Shown here piece by piece: positions 9,901 to 18,067 of a stretch of DNA of 64,000 nucleotides. The notes beneath the pieces are model-generated. The model made no database searches. It was not told the DNA's origin and saw only the letters and a list, made by a program, of their open reading frames with translations. This DNA is from Sarcina sp034439435 (GTDB lineage Bacteria; Bacillota; Clostridia; Clostridiales; Clostridiaceae). Made by a program: the position numbers and the translations under genes. Numbering within the stretch: the stretch's first letter is position 1; each line of letters starts with the position of its first letter. Location of the stretch: contig NZ_JAPCKJ010000003.1 in NCBI RefSeq assembly GCF_034439435.1, forward strand, positions 434,001 through 498,000, given 5' to 3'.

Positions 9901-11997
9901 TTGAAGAACTTCCTTGTAAGTCCAAGTACCATTTGATATTCCAGTTTTCTTATAATTTGTATTGTCTGGAAGAGTATCATTTTCAGTTGTTAAAACAACC
10001 CTATTTCCACCTTCAATAGTATTATTATTTACAGTAACAGCAAACTTATCATCATTTATAAATGCATAAGTTTTTCCTTTAACTCCTGGTCTTGCTTTAG
10101 CAACATCTGTGAATTCTTCATTAATGTTATTCCAGTCACCAGTTGTTAATACAGATGCAGTTTTACCATTATTTAAACTGCTTACTGAAGCTAAGCTGTG
10201 ATTTGGGAAGTTTAAAGTTTGAAGTTTAACTTCTCCCTCTTGAATATCTATAACTTCCATTCTTAACTTATTTCCATCAACAGTCATCTTTAATGTAATA
10301 GTCATTCCAATATCTTCAAAGTTTAATGTGTAAGTAGCTTCATTATTTGCAAATTCACTAGTTACCTTTGGAATTCTCTTCTCACCATTAATTTCAACCA
10401 TATATTGAGCCTCTAAATCATCTACAGCTGCTCCAGCTAGAACATCTTCTGTTCCCTTCCACTCGTATCTAACAACTGTTGGGAATCTATTGTCTAAAAC
10501 AACCTTCATATCATCTGACTCTATTACTTGTTCTTCAAGTGGTCCTACTTCAGGTGCCATTAATCCACCCAACTCTTCAACAACAAGGTTGTCTAAAGTG
10601 ACCGTTTTATTTCCATACCATCCTGTTAAACCTATCTTTCCTTTAGCATCAGGCAAGTTTGATACAGCAACTTGTCCTATTTTTTCTTCATCTATCCACA
10701 TAGTTATGTTAGTATCTTCAACTTTTAATTTAATTCTATAAGTCTTACCAGCTTCTAATGAGAATGAACCTGGGAATGCTCCATATTTGCCATCTCCAGT
10801 TTTCCATACCCAAGAACCAGCATCATAACAAACAGCTCCCCACTCAGTTTCTGATACATATCTAAATAATAACCCTATTCTTCCACCATCATTGTTAACA
10901 GTAAAGTCTGTTTCATAAGTAAAGTTTTTAACATCTGGTGAATTCATGTCAACAGCTGTAGCTACTCCATTCATAGGAATTTGAGCTGTTCCACCCTCAT
11001 ATGTTGGAGTTCCACTTCCCTTTACTAATTTCCAATCTCCTCTTGTTTCCTCTGTTTCAAAATCAGTTTCATAATATGCTAAATCTGAACTTACAGTTAC
11101 ATTAGCTATTGCTTTTATATCAGTATCGGCTACTGTTCCTTCTACTTGAAATGTGCCTGGCTTTGAATAACTTTCCTTAGGGATATAGTTCCAAGCAACT
11201 TCCTTAATACTAGACATTCCATTCTCATGGTTAACTGTAACACTTGATGGTAAAGTAGGTTTAACTCTTGGATAAGTTTCTACATTTGTCTCATTTATTG
11301 AAACAATAGGTCCCTTATCAACTGTCATAGGAGCGTATTTCATATAGTCATATTTAGTAGTTTTAGAACCACCCCAACCTCTATATCCAACTTTACCAGC
11401 TTGTACTGGTACTATATCTGTTTCTTCATCAAATATTTTTTCAAATTCTCCACCATTAACTGAAACATTAACAGTTACATGTTTTTCAACAAAGCTAGCT
11501 TTAACTATTACTTCATCTCCGACTTCTAACTTAGGTCCTGAAATATCTTTCCATTGAGATGCATTTTCTATAACCCAACCAGTACCTGAATTATAGTTAA
11601 TCATTCCATAATTTGATTCAGTAGCTCTAAATAATATTCCTGTTTGAGAACCTCCAACTATGAATTTAGTTTCTAATTCACCATTCTTTATATTAGGTGA
11701 TTGATCCTCTATTACTCTAGTTTCACCACTATTAGTGAATGATAAAAATCCATCTGATACACTAGTAGTTGCTTTTCCTTTTAAAGTTGTCCATGTAATA
11801 CCTTCTGGTCTATCATAGTTTTGAATATATGGTTCTACATCTTCATCACTATGAGTTACAGTTTCAGCAACTTCATTTTTAACCTCATTACCTGCTTCAT
11901 TTACAGGTGTAGCAAGTGCTGAAATTGGTAATTGTCCAATAATAACTGCCGCAGCTATTATGGCAGCGATTTTTTTATTCATACATCTTCTACCCAT
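6940..11997 (-). CDS. engCP: secreted endo-alpha-N-acetylgalactosaminidase, GH101
   Basis: Releases core-1 disaccharide Gal-beta-1,3-GalNAc from Ser/Thr of mucin-type O-glycans; the GH101 enzyme of this species is known as EngCP. The 1685-residue protein starts with a signal peptide (cleavage near ALA, about residue 29). Two related jelly-roll modules follow at about 55-225 and 305-480, each with an LFR and a GW/W-rich strand. The GH101 core spans about 490-1180: Asp904 in IYVDVYTGNGW fits the nucleophile, and Glu930 or Glu936 fits the acid/base. After it come galactose-binding-like modules (about 1220-1480), a bacterial Ig-like domain and a C-terminal FN3 domain (about 1597-1685) nearly identical to that of the subtilase at 36523. 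There is no LPXTG anchor or dockerin, so it is probably released. The ATG at 11997 has a GGGGGAG site. Confidence 0.95.
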   Translation of the reverse strand: MGRRCMNKKIAAIIAAAVIIGQLPISALATPVNEAGNEVKNEVAETVTHSDEDVEPYIQNYDRPEGITWTTLKGKATTSVSDGFLSFTNSGETRVIEDQSPNIKNGELETKFIVGGSQTGILFRATESNYGMINYNSGTGWVIENASQWKDISGPKLEVGDEVIVKASFVEKHVTVNVSVNGGEFEKIFDEETDIVPVQAGKVGYRGWGGSKTTKYDYMKYAPMTVDKGPIVSINETNVETYPRVKPTLPSSVTVNHENGMSSIKEVAWNYIPKESYSKPGTFQVEGTVADTDIKAIANVTVSSDLAYYETDFETEETRGDWKLVKGSGTPTYEGGTAQIPMNGVATAVDMNSPDVKNFTYETDFTVNNDGGRIGLLFRYVSETEWGAVCYDAGSWVWKTGDGKYGAFPGSFSLEAGKTYRIKLKVEDTNITMWIDEEKIGQVAVSNLPDAKGKIGLTGWYGNKTVTLDNLVVEELGGLMAPEVGPLEEQVIESDDMKVVLDNRFPTVVRYEWKGTEDVLAGAAVDDLEAQYMVEINGEKRIPKVTSEFANNEATYTLNFEDIGMTITLKMTVDGNKLRMEVIDIQEGEVKLQTLNFPNHSLASVSSLNNGKTASVLTTGDWNNINEEFTDVAKARPGVKGKTYAFINDDKFAVTVNNNTIEGGNRVVLTTENDTLPDNTNYKKTGISNGTWTYKEVLQDETAQGSKLYQGEMPWSEVIIARDENEDGQVDWQDGAIQYRENMKIPVGGEDIKNQMSYIDFNIGYTQNPFLRSLDTIKKLSNYTDGFGQLVLHKGYQGEGHDDSHPDYGGHIGMRQGGKEDFNTLIDEGKKYNAQIGVHINATEYVMDAFEYPTELVNENAPGWGWLDQAYYVNQREDIMTGELFRRLDMLMEDAPNLGWIYVDVYTGNGWNAHQLGEKINEYGIMIATEMNGPLEQHVPWTHWGGDPAYPNKGNASKIMRFMKNDTQDSFLADPLVKGNKHLLSGGWGTRHDIEGAYGTEVFYNQVLPTKYLQHFPIVKMEENEVLFENGVKSVREGANINYYRDGRLVATTPENSIGSTGIGDTQLFLPWNPIDEVNSEKIYHWNPLGTTSEWTLPEGWTSDNKVYLYELSDLGRTLVKEVPVVDGKVTLEVKQDTPYIVTKAPVEEARIDDWGYGSEIADPGFDSQTFDKWNKESTADNTDHITIENENVQKRLGNDVLKISGNEGADAKISQSISGLEEGTTYSVSAWVKNDNNREVTLGVNVGGEEVTNVITSGGKRRQGEGVKYIDDTFVRMEVEFTVPKGVNSAEVYLKASEGAADSVVIVDDFRIWDHPGKTNRDGYVFYEDFENVDEGISPFYLAPGRGHSNRSHLAEKDISIGANQRMNWVLDGRFSLKSNQQPDETGEMLTTDVSSFQLEPNKTYEFGFLYSLENAAPGYTVNIKTRDGEKVVSIPLEATGASYAQDVFTKTKSVTHKFTTGDFDGDYYITLEKGKGFKEVILDNLYVKEIDDSIESPELAHVNLNTVEHELEIGQSVPFAVNALMNNGATVNLEEAEVEYKISNPEALTIENGIMTGVAEGFVNVQVDVTVDGNKISSNSVKVKVGDPQVEEEVVVNPVRNFEITNKDKKTVSVAWEAPETTYGLEGYVLYQDGKKVAEIGADEVEYTFKKLNRHTIYNFKIAAKYSNGEISSKESLTIRTER

Positions 11998-12023
11998 GTT
12001 ATACTCCCCCTATACAATTTAAA

Positions 12024-12037
12024 TGTTTACATAAACA
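12024..12037. promoter_or_regulatory. 14-base dyad upstream of the GH101 gene
   Basis: TGTTTACATAAACA is a perfect inverted repeat (TGTTTA, two bases, TAAACA) 27 bases before the GH101 start. It could be an operator. No regulator can be named from the sequence, and it is not a good match to a CcpA site. Confidence 0.35.
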
Positions 12038-12137
12038 ATTTTATACTTATTTCACATTTATTAACATGTACATTTTCTACTTTGTTATGTAATTTATTTA
12101 CAAAAGTTTTATTTATCATTAAGTTTTTTGTAAATGC

Positions 12138-12165
12138 AAAAAAAGCTGTCTATTCCTTAGACAAC
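12138..12165 (-). terminator. terminator overlapping the potassium channel stop codon
   Basis: GTCTA and TAGAC pair around AGGAA, followed on the minus strand by AGCTTTTTTT. The channel gene's stop codon lies inside the hairpin. Confidence 0.6.
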
Positions 12166-13031
12166 TCTTCTTTATATGATAATATACTACTTAAAAATAC
12201 ACTTATACAAACTACGCTTGTTACTGATATTAAAATAGAAATTACTTTTGCTAAAAATATATTTGGTACTATATCTCCATATCCAATAGTAGCAAATGTT
12301 ATTATTGTGTAATAGAATAAATCAAATTTTCCTTGAACATTTGTGAATGCCTCTGGATTTACACTACCTACTAAACATACCATAAGATATAGGTTTAAAA
12401 TTAGCATAAATAATATTAATATTGCTGCAACTATTATTCTTTTAAATAAACTTTCTTCTTTTGCTCCTTTTACATTAATAGGGTTAACCATTAGAGTTAT
12501 TAGTGTTTTCATATTTAAATAATAACATATAATCATTCCAATTAAGCCTAATGCTAAATTCTCTGTAAAAGCTTTAGGAAATACAATTGAAACTGCTAAA
12601 TAAGTACTGATTAAAAAATAACTTATTAAAAAATCAATTTTTAAATTTTTATTTTCAACCTTGATTATAAAACTTTGAATTTTCAAACTTATATATAATA
12701 TGTACCCAATGGCATAGTGGACAATTATTAATGCTATTAAAACTAATATAACCTTCAATCCACCTTCAAAAATCTTATTTTCAAACTTAACATTTCTTGC
12801 TATACCTGTATATATACTTACAAAAGATGTTATCCCACCAAAAACTATTAATGTAACTTGTATGATTTTAGAAAAGAAAGATTTTTCCTTAAGAACTCCC
12901 TTATAACTACTATTTATTCCTTTAAGGAGTTCTACAATTGACTTTTTAGTATCTTTTTTCATCCTTCTATTTCTAACAGCAAGTATTATTATACTAATTA
13001 CAGTAACAAAAACAATTATAAATTCTCCCAT
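12150..13031 (-). CDS. two-pore-domain-type potassium channel protein
   Basis: Membrane protein of 293 residues with several hydrophobic helices and, near the C-terminus, a pore loop carrying the potassium selectivity filter in FATIGYGDIVP, followed by a final helix. It belongs to the ion-channel (Ion_trans_2) group. No cytoplasmic RCK/TrkA domain is attached, so gating is not evident. The frame opens at 13052, but the ATG at 13031 is preceded by GGGAGAGCGTTC and is the better start. It lies between transaldolase and GH101 with its own terminator, so it is probably monocistronic. Confidence 0.85.
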   Translation of the reverse strand: MGEFIIVFVTVISIIILAVRNRRMKKDTKKSIVELLKGINSSYKGVLKEKSFFSKIIQVTLIVFGGITSFVSIYTGIARNVKFENKIFEGGLKVILVLIALIIVHYAIGYILYISLKIQSFIIKVENKNLKIDFLISYFLISTYLAVSIVFPKAFTENLALGLIGMIICYYLNMKTLITLMVNPINVKGAKEESLFKRIIVAAILILFMLILNLYLMVCLVGSVNPEAFTNVQGKFDLFYYTIITFATIGYGDIVPNIFLAKVISILISVTSVVCISVFLSSILSYKEELSKE

Positions 13032-13124
13032 GAACGCTCTCCCATACATCATAAAATTTTATAAACTAACTATTATAATTATATATTTACTTTAATCAAT
13101 ATAACAAACATAAATTGATTGAAT

Positions 13125-13159
13125 AAAAAAGAACTATCCTAATGGATAGTTCTTTTTAA
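13125..13159. terminator. bidirectional terminator between transaldolase and channel gene
   Basis: AAAAGAACTATCC, loop TAAT, GGATAGTTCTTTTT is a perfect hairpin with A-tract and T-tract ends, usable for the leftward transaldolase transcript. Confidence 0.8.
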
Positions 13160-13257
13160 GGGATTAATTGTTGACTATAAGTAAAAATATATTTTTATAA
13201 AGTATTAAAAATTAATTATGCGTATTAATTATATTGTATATTCAGAAATTATTTTTA

Positions 13258-13905
13258 TTATTTATTGAAAGCTTTGTTATAATCTTCGATGAATTTCTTC
13301 ATTCCAGCATCAGTTAAAGGATGTTTTATCATTTGAACTATAACATTATATGGTATTGTTGCAATATCTGATCCTGCCATAGCTGAGTCTAAAACATGCA
13401 TTGGATTTCTAACACTTGCAGATATTATTTCAGTATCTATACCATGTAAGCTAAACATTTCAGCTATTTGAGTTATAACTTCTATACCTGGATTTCCTAT
13501 ATCATCAAGTCTTCCTAAGAATGGGCTTACAAATGATGCTCCTGCTCTAGCTGCTAATAAAGCTTGTAATGGTGAGAATATTAAAGTAACATTTGTTCTT
13601 ATTCCTTCACTAGCTAATATTCTTACAGCTTTTAAGCCTTCTTCGCACATTGGTATTTTTATAACTATATTTTTATGTAATTTAGCTAAATCTCTTCCTT
13701 CTTTAACCATTTCATCGCACTCTAAAGCCATAACTTCAGCACTTATTGGCCCATCAACTATGCTACAGATTTCTTCAATTACTTCTTTTATGTTTCTACC
13801 TTCTCTAGCTATTAATGAAGGATTAGTTGTTACTCCAGCTAAAACTCCTAATTTACTAGCTTTTCTTATTTCTTCTACATTAGCAGTATCAATGAATATT
13901 TTCAT
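13258..13905 (-). CDS. transaldolase / fructose-6-phosphate aldolase family protein
   Basis: Class I aldolase of the small transaldolase group (TalC/FSA): 215 residues, N-terminal MKIFIDTANVEEIRKA, VTTNPSLIAREG, and a Schiff-base Lys83 in IVIKIPM. It probably transfers dihydroxyacetone units in the non-oxidative pentose phosphate pathway; sequence alone does not separate transaldolase from fructose-6-phosphate aldolase activity. The frame opens six codons earlier at 13923, but that ATG overlaps the AAAAGGAG ribosome binding site, so 13905 is the start. It stands alone between two terminated transcripts. Confidence 0.9.
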   Translation of the reverse strand: MKIFIDTANVEEIRKASKLGVLAGVTTNPSLIAREGRNIKEVIEEICSIVDGPISAEVMALECDEMVKEGRDLAKLHKNIVIKIPMCEEGLKAVRILASEGIRTNVTLIFSPLQALLAARAGASFVSPFLGRLDDIGNPGIEVITQIAEMFSLHGIDTEIISASVRNPMHVLDSAMAGSDIATIPYNVIVQMIKHPLTDAGMKKFIEDYNKAFNK

Positions 13906-14305
13906 TTCATTTCTCCTTTTCATTGCTTTACAAATATTAATTTGAATTTCATACTTTTATTTAATCGTTTCCACAGATAGATATTAACATCACACAAAAA
14001 AATATTCAATAATTTTATTTAAAATTTACAATTTATTAATTTATTTTTTCTAAATATTATGCTATAATATAATATTTTATAAAATTAATATATTCTATTG
14101 CATAATTAGAGTATTCCCTATGTAATCTTTATCATGTAAAGCATATACAAATAATATAATTAATTTTCTTAATTTTATTTTGTATTTTTAATAAACTTTC
14201 TAATATATTATTATCATGGTAATTAAGAATATTCTTTATAATAATAAAAATTTCATTGTAACACTGAAATTAAAATTATAGGTTACTTTATATTCTATAT
14301 AATGA

Positions 14306-14382
14306 CTATGTTTTGAATCAGTGTTGATTTTTAAATAAGTCTAAAGTACTATCTTAAAATTAATATTCACCTAAAACATAGC
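14306..14382. repeat. palindromic dispersed repeat, copy C (short form)
   Basis: Only the two terminal arms are present: GACTATGTTTTGAATCAGTG then TTGATTTTTAAATA, mirrored by TTAATATTCACCTAAAACAT and AGCC. The centre found in copies A and B is missing, leaving a 77-base hairpin. The rest of the gap from 13906 to 14437 is AT-rich with no gene. Confidence 0.75.
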
Positions 14383-14391
14383 CAATAAATT

Positions 14392-14431
14392 AAAAAAAGC
14401 TACTTAAGATTACATCTTAAGTAGCTTTTTA
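14392..14431 (-). terminator. terminator of reverse rubrerythrin
   Basis: AAAAAGCTACTTAAGAT and ATCTTAAGTAGCTTTTT form a near-perfect hairpin just past the rubrerythrin stop; usable in both directions. Confidence 0.85.
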
Positions 14432-14437
14432 TTGCTA

Positions 14438-14980
14438 TTATTCAAAATATCTTTTTAATAATCCTTGGAATGCTCTTCCGTGTCTAGCTTCATCTTTACA
14501 CATTTCATGAACTGTGTCATGGATTGCATCTAAGTTTAATGCTTTAGCTAAAGTAGCTAAGTCTTTTTTACCTTGGCAAGCACCTTGTTCTGCATTTACT
14601 CTTGCTATTAAGTTAGCTTTTGTATCAGCTTCAACAACTTCTCCTAACATTTCTGCAAATTTAGCAGCATGTTCAGCTTCTTCGAAAGCTATTCTCTTAT
14701 AAGCTTCTGCAACTTCTGGGAATCCTTCTCTATCAGCTTGTCTTGACATAGCTAAGTACATTCCTATTTCTGTACATTCTCCAGTAAAGTTAGCTTGTAA
14801 TCCTTCGATTATTCTTTCATCTACACCTTTAGCAACTCCGATTCTATGTTCATCAGCGAAATCTAAATCTCCACTTTGTTCTACGAATTTATCAGAACCA
14901 GCTCCACAGATTGGACATTTTTCTGGTGCTTTTTCTCCTTCATAAACATATCCACAAATTGTACAAACAAATTTTTTCAT
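14438..14980 (-). CDS. reverse rubrerythrin (N-terminal rubredoxin domain)
   Basis: Non-haem iron peroxidase that reduces hydrogen peroxide to water in anaerobes. The 180-residue protein has domains in reverse order from classical rubrerythrin: a rubredoxin Fe(Cys)4 site first (C6-x2-C9 and C22-x2-C25), then the four-helix diiron domain with glutamate/histidine ligands in GECTEIGMY, FEEAEHAAKF and DEARHGRAF. Reverse rubrerythrins are known from Clostridium acetobutylicum as oxygen/peroxide-induced detoxification enzymes fed by NADH-dependent reductases. The ribosome binding site is a strong TAGGAGG. The 440 bases upstream hold AT-rich dyads that could bind PerR, but none is clear enough to call. 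Confidence 0.93.
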   Translation of the reverse strand: MKKFVCTICGYVYEGEKAPEKCPICGAGSDKFVEQSGDLDFADEHRIGVAKGVDERIIEGLQANFTGECTEIGMYLAMSRQADREGFPEVAEAYKRIAFEEAEHAAKFAEMLGEVVEADTKANLIARVNAEQGACQGKKDLATLAKALNLDAIHDTVHEMCKDEARHGRAFQGLLKRYFE

Positions 14981-15309
14981 AATAAAAACCTCCTAAAATA
15001 TGTACTCATATAATTTAGTTCCTAGATTATTAAGAAAATTATCTCTTTAAATATCTTTCTTTATAATCTACAAACTATATTTGTTAATTTTTTCTTAACC
15101 TTTGTTAATATTATATAATAATTGTTATTTGTTATCAATATATTTTAAATAATTTATACTTTTAATAAAAAATAATATCCAATTATCTTTTTGTATTATA
15201 ATATAGTAAATACAATTATGATTTATAATATGAAATCATTTATATTTTATCACTTCCATTTTCTGATTAATGACTCTGGTTATTTTTAGCTTATATTTAT
15301 AAAAAATAA

Positions 15310-15341
15310 AAAAGAGAGCCGTTGTGAACTAACTCTCTTTA
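15310..15341 (-). terminator. terminator of the YccF-like gene
   Basis: AAAGAGAG and CTCTCTTTTTT pair around a 14-base loop, on the minus strand downstream of the YccF-like gene. Confidence 0.55.
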
Positions 15342-15419
15342 TCTCTTAATAAACTATATCTTTTTAATTTAGTCTTATATAGAAATTAATTTAAACTTAC
15401 ACAAATTAAAATTGCTTCA

Positions 15420-15782
15420 CTACCTTACTGCTTTTCCGAAAGGCATAAGTGATAATTTAGCTAATTTTAGTGATTGTATAGCAAATGGAATTCCAACTAT
15501 TGTAATTGCAAACAGTGCTGCACTTATTAAATTACCAATTGCTAGAGTAAACCCTCCAAAAATCAACCATAATATATTTAATAATAAATTTCCCGCACCA
15601 TCATCTACTGTTACGACTTCTTTTCCAAATGGAGCAAATTGTAATCCTGCTAATTTAAAACATTGTAGTCCTACAGGTATTCCTATTATAGTTATGCACC
15701 ACACACATCCCCAGAATAACCATCCTATAGCATTAAAAAATCCACCAAATATCATCCAAAGTATATTCCCTAAACAGCTCAA
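15420..15782 (-). CDS. YccF-domain inner membrane protein
   Basis: A 120-residue protein with two repeated halves, each with a hydrophobic helix pair and a conserved pattern: LGNILWMIFGGFFNAIGW then CITIIGIPVGLQCFKLA in the first half, LLNILWLIFGGFTLAIGN then AITIVGIPFAIQSLKLA in the second, each ending in PFGK. This duplicated layout is the YccF (DUF307) family. Function is not known. It stands alone. Confidence 0.85.
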   Translation of the reverse strand: MSCLGNILWMIFGGFFNAIGWLFWGCVWCITIIGIPVGLQCFKLAGLQFAPFGKEVVTVDDGAGNLLLNILWLIFGGFTLAIGNLISAALFAITIVGIPFAIQSLKLAKLSLMPFGKAVR

Positions 15783-16065
15783 TATATATTCTCCTTCCTA
15801 AATTTATTTACTTTATTATATAAAAAATTCTTCTTTTAGCTAATATTTTATTTAATAAGTATTTTAAATAAAATATCATCTTTTTTAAATTACTTCAACT
15901 ATTCAAAGCATATAATATCAATAATTTAAGAAATATTAACTTAAAAATTTCTTAAATTATTTCCTTTATTTCTATGATTATAAATTTAATATTACCCTAT
16001 TTTTATTTTATTGAACTATTTATTTTAATTTAAGTAATTTTTCTAAAAAAATTTTTATTTTTTTG

Positions 16066-16094
16066 TTGACATTTATCTTTTATGTATATATAAT
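16066..16094 (+). promoter_or_regulatory. promoter of tRNA-Leu
   Basis: Consensus TTGACA (16066-16071) and TATAAT (16089-16094) are exactly 17 bases apart, 20 bases before the tRNA. Confidence 0.9.
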
Positions 16095-16114
16095 AAGTAT
16101 TGTCAACAGGACAT

Positions 16115-16203
16115 GCCGAAGTGGCGGAACTGGCAGACGCACAGGACTTAAAATCCTGCGGTGCTAACACACCGTACCGGTTCGATTCCGGTCTTCGGCA
16201 CCA
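16115..16203 (+). tRNA. tRNA-Leu (anticodon UAA)
   Basis: The acceptor stem GCCGAAG pairs with CTTCGGC, and A plus an encoded CCA close the 3' end. The anticodon loop has TAA flanked by the GGACT/AATCC stem. A long variable arm (GCGGTGCTAACACACCG) marks a class II tRNA and the T arm is GGTTCGATTCC. Its length is 89 bases. Confidence 0.98.
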
Positions 16204-16237
16204 AAACTCTTAAACCTAGTTTAAGAGTTTTTTTATT
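16204..16237 (+). terminator. terminator of tRNA-Leu
   Basis: AAACTCTTAAAC and GTTTAAGAGTTT with a short loop, followed by TTTTATTTT, immediately after the tRNA. Confidence 0.9.
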
Positions 16238-16287
16238 TTGAAAAAAACTAATAATGAGTCCAAACACAAAAGCTCTATTAGAGTATT

Positions 16288-16362
16288 TTTTTATTAGATA
16301 TAGCTAAAACAAACTAATTTCACTGCTGTTAGATTGTTTAACTATATCTAATATTTTTTTCT
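16288..16362. repeat. inverted repeat between tRNA-Leu and purD
   Basis: TTATTAGATATAGCTAAAAC and GTTTAACTATATCTAAT pair around an inner CTAA/TTAG stem, followed by T7 on the plus strand. On the minus strand, the direction of purD, it is followed by A-tracts, so it is not an obvious purD terminator. Nothing else was seen in 16238-16518. Confidence 0.5.
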
Positions 16363-16518
16363 AATAAAGCCTTTTAAATTCAAATCATCTAATTATACAA
16401 TGAGAAAATCTTCATTTCCTATTTCACACTAAAAAATTTTTTCTTATATTTAATTAATTTACATAAGTATATTATAATTTAAATCTACAAATTTATATAT
16501 TTTACTGAAATAACTAAC

Positions 16519-17769
16519 TTATTTTGCTGTTCCTATATCTGTTCTAAAATACATACCATCAAAATTAATTTTAGCTATGTTTTTATATGCATTTTCTTTT
16601 GCTTCCTCTAAAGTTTCTCCCTTACCAATAACTGATAATACTCTTCCACCACTTGTTACTAAAGAATCTTCTTGAATTTTTGCTCCTGCTATAAAATACT
16701 CTCCTTTAATACTTTCATCAATGTTTATTTCATAACCTTTTTCATAATCTTCAGGATATCCCTTTGAAGCAAGAACAACATTTACACAATATCCATTGTT
16801 CCACTTAAGCTCAGTTTGATCTAATTTTTCATCTAAGGCATTTTCTATTATTTCTAATAAATCACTTTCCATTAAAGATAAAACACTTTGTGTTTCTGGA
16901 TCTCCCATTCTAACATTATATTCTAAAAGTTTAGGTCCATCCTCTGTTATCATTATTCCAAAGAAGATGACTCCTTTAAAATCAAATCCCTCTTCTCTTA
17001 TTCCAACTAAGGTTTTATCTAATATATTTTTATAAAAATCAGCTAAAACATCCTCAGTAACATACTTGTTAGGGCAAACTACTCCCATTCCCCCTGTATT
17101 TTTACCTTTGTTTCCATCAAATATCTGTTTATGATCCTTAGCAGATAAAAATGGTAGTATTACCTTTCCATCTGTTGCCGAAAGTATAGAAGCCTCTACT
17201 CCTTGTAAAAATTCTTCTACAACTATTTTCTTTCCAGCTCCATTAAATACATCATCTATCATAAATAAATTTAAGGTTTCTATTGCCTCATCCTTATTTT
17301 CGCATATTACAACCCCTTTACCAGCAGCCAAACCATCTGCTTTTATAACTCTTGGATATTTGCAGTTTTCTAGATAACTTTTAGCTTCATCATAATTATA
17401 AAAAACTTCATAATCAGCTGTTTTCACACCATATTTTTTCATAAAATCCTTTGAAAAGCTCTTGCTACCTTCAAGCATAGCTCCCGCCTTATCAGGACCA
17501 AATATTTTTAGACCTGCTTCCTTAAATGTATCAACTATGCCATTAATAAGTGGCTCCTCTGGCCCAACAATAGTTAAATCAATATTATTGCTTTTAGCAA
17601 ACTCTAAAAGTTCTTCTATATTAGTAATATCTATATTTTCACACTTATCTTCCTTAGCAGTTCCTCCATTACCAGGAGCAACATAAATCTTATCTACTCT
17701 AGAACTCTTTCCTAATTTCCATGCTAAAGCATGTTCTCTTCCACCTGATCCAACTAAAAGTATCTTCAT
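16519..17769 (-). CDS. purD: phosphoribosylamine-glycine ligase (GARS)
   Basis: Joins glycine to phosphoribosylamine with ATP to form GAR, step two of purine synthesis. The 416-residue ATP-grasp protein has the N-terminal GSGGREHALAWKL nucleotide-binding motif, GPEEPL, the RVIKADGLAAGKGV lysine region and EYNVRMGDPETQ. Last gene of the pur operon. No ribosome binding site is visible within 15 bases of the ATG, and no other in-frame start exists before an upstream stop, so translation initiation looks weak. It is separated from purH by a 298-base gap carrying a hairpin. Confidence 0.96.
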   Translation of the reverse strand: MKILLVGSGGREHALAWKLGKSSRVDKIYVAPGNGGTAKEDKCENIDITNIEELLEFAKSNNIDLTIVGPEEPLINGIVDTFKEAGLKIFGPDKAGAMLEGSKSFSKDFMKKYGVKTADYEVFYNYDEAKSYLENCKYPRVIKADGLAAGKGVVICENKDEAIETLNLFMIDDVFNGAGKKIVVEEFLQGVEASILSATDGKVILPFLSAKDHKQIFDGNKGKNTGGMGVVCPNKYVTEDVLADFYKNILDKTLVGIREEGFDFKGVIFFGIMITEDGPKLLEYNVRMGDPETQSVLSLMESDLLEIIENALDEKLDQTELKWNNGYCVNVVLASKGYPEDYEKGYEINIDESIKGEYFIAGAKIQEDSLVTSGGRVLSVIGKGETLEEAKENAYKNIAKINFDGMYFRTDIGTAK

Positions 17770-17949
17770 ATATAAAAGGTAATATAAATTAAACTTATTT
17801 TCTACATAGCTATTAGAATATCTAAATTAACTATTCCTAAAAAAAACAAATTAACTATATAACCTAATTCACCTCCCAAAATATATTTTAATTTTATATT
17901 CCTAATTGCTTTAAATTACAGTTTATAAAATAAATTTTTACAAATTTAT

Positions 17950-18016
17950 TTAGCCATAGATTAAATAATTCACTTAAGCATTTTAGCTTTAAATTATTTA
18001 ACTATGGCTAAGTAAT
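17950..18016 (-). other. long hairpin in the purH-purD gap
   Basis: TAGCCATAG, one bulge, TTAAATAATT on one side pairs with AATTATTTAACTATGGCTA on the other, giving about 20 pairs with a 20-base loop. There is no U-run, so it would stay within the mRNA. The rest of the gap holds a GGGAGGTGA stretch (about 17870-17880) that looks like a ribosome binding site but has no credible start codon after it. Confidence 0.5.
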
Positions 18017-18067
18017 TATTTTTACTTTATTTTAGCTTTAAACATTAAGCTAAAACTTATCTTATTT

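Noticed and set aside
11932..12312. 126-codon plus-strand ORF spanning the GH101 start and channel end
   Set aside because: It overlaps two real genes on the other strand and the GH101 promoter, has no ribosome binding site, and translates to a composition typical of antisense AT-rich DNA.
15061..15135. PerR-like dyad upstream of reverse rubrerythrin
   Set aside because: ATTATATAAT-type symmetry is common in such AT-rich sequence and the match to the PerR box is partial.
15412..15801. 129-codon plus-strand ORF across the YccF-like gene
   Set aside because: It is the antisense frame of the YccF-like gene, whose repeated membrane-helix pattern and family match are clear; the antisense product is low-complexity Pro/Asn-rich.
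17770..17880. Short ORF after the GGGAGGTGA stretch in the purH-purD gap
   Set aside because: GTG AAT TAG stops at once and other frames have no ATG/GTG/TTG at a suitable distance that gives more than a few codons.
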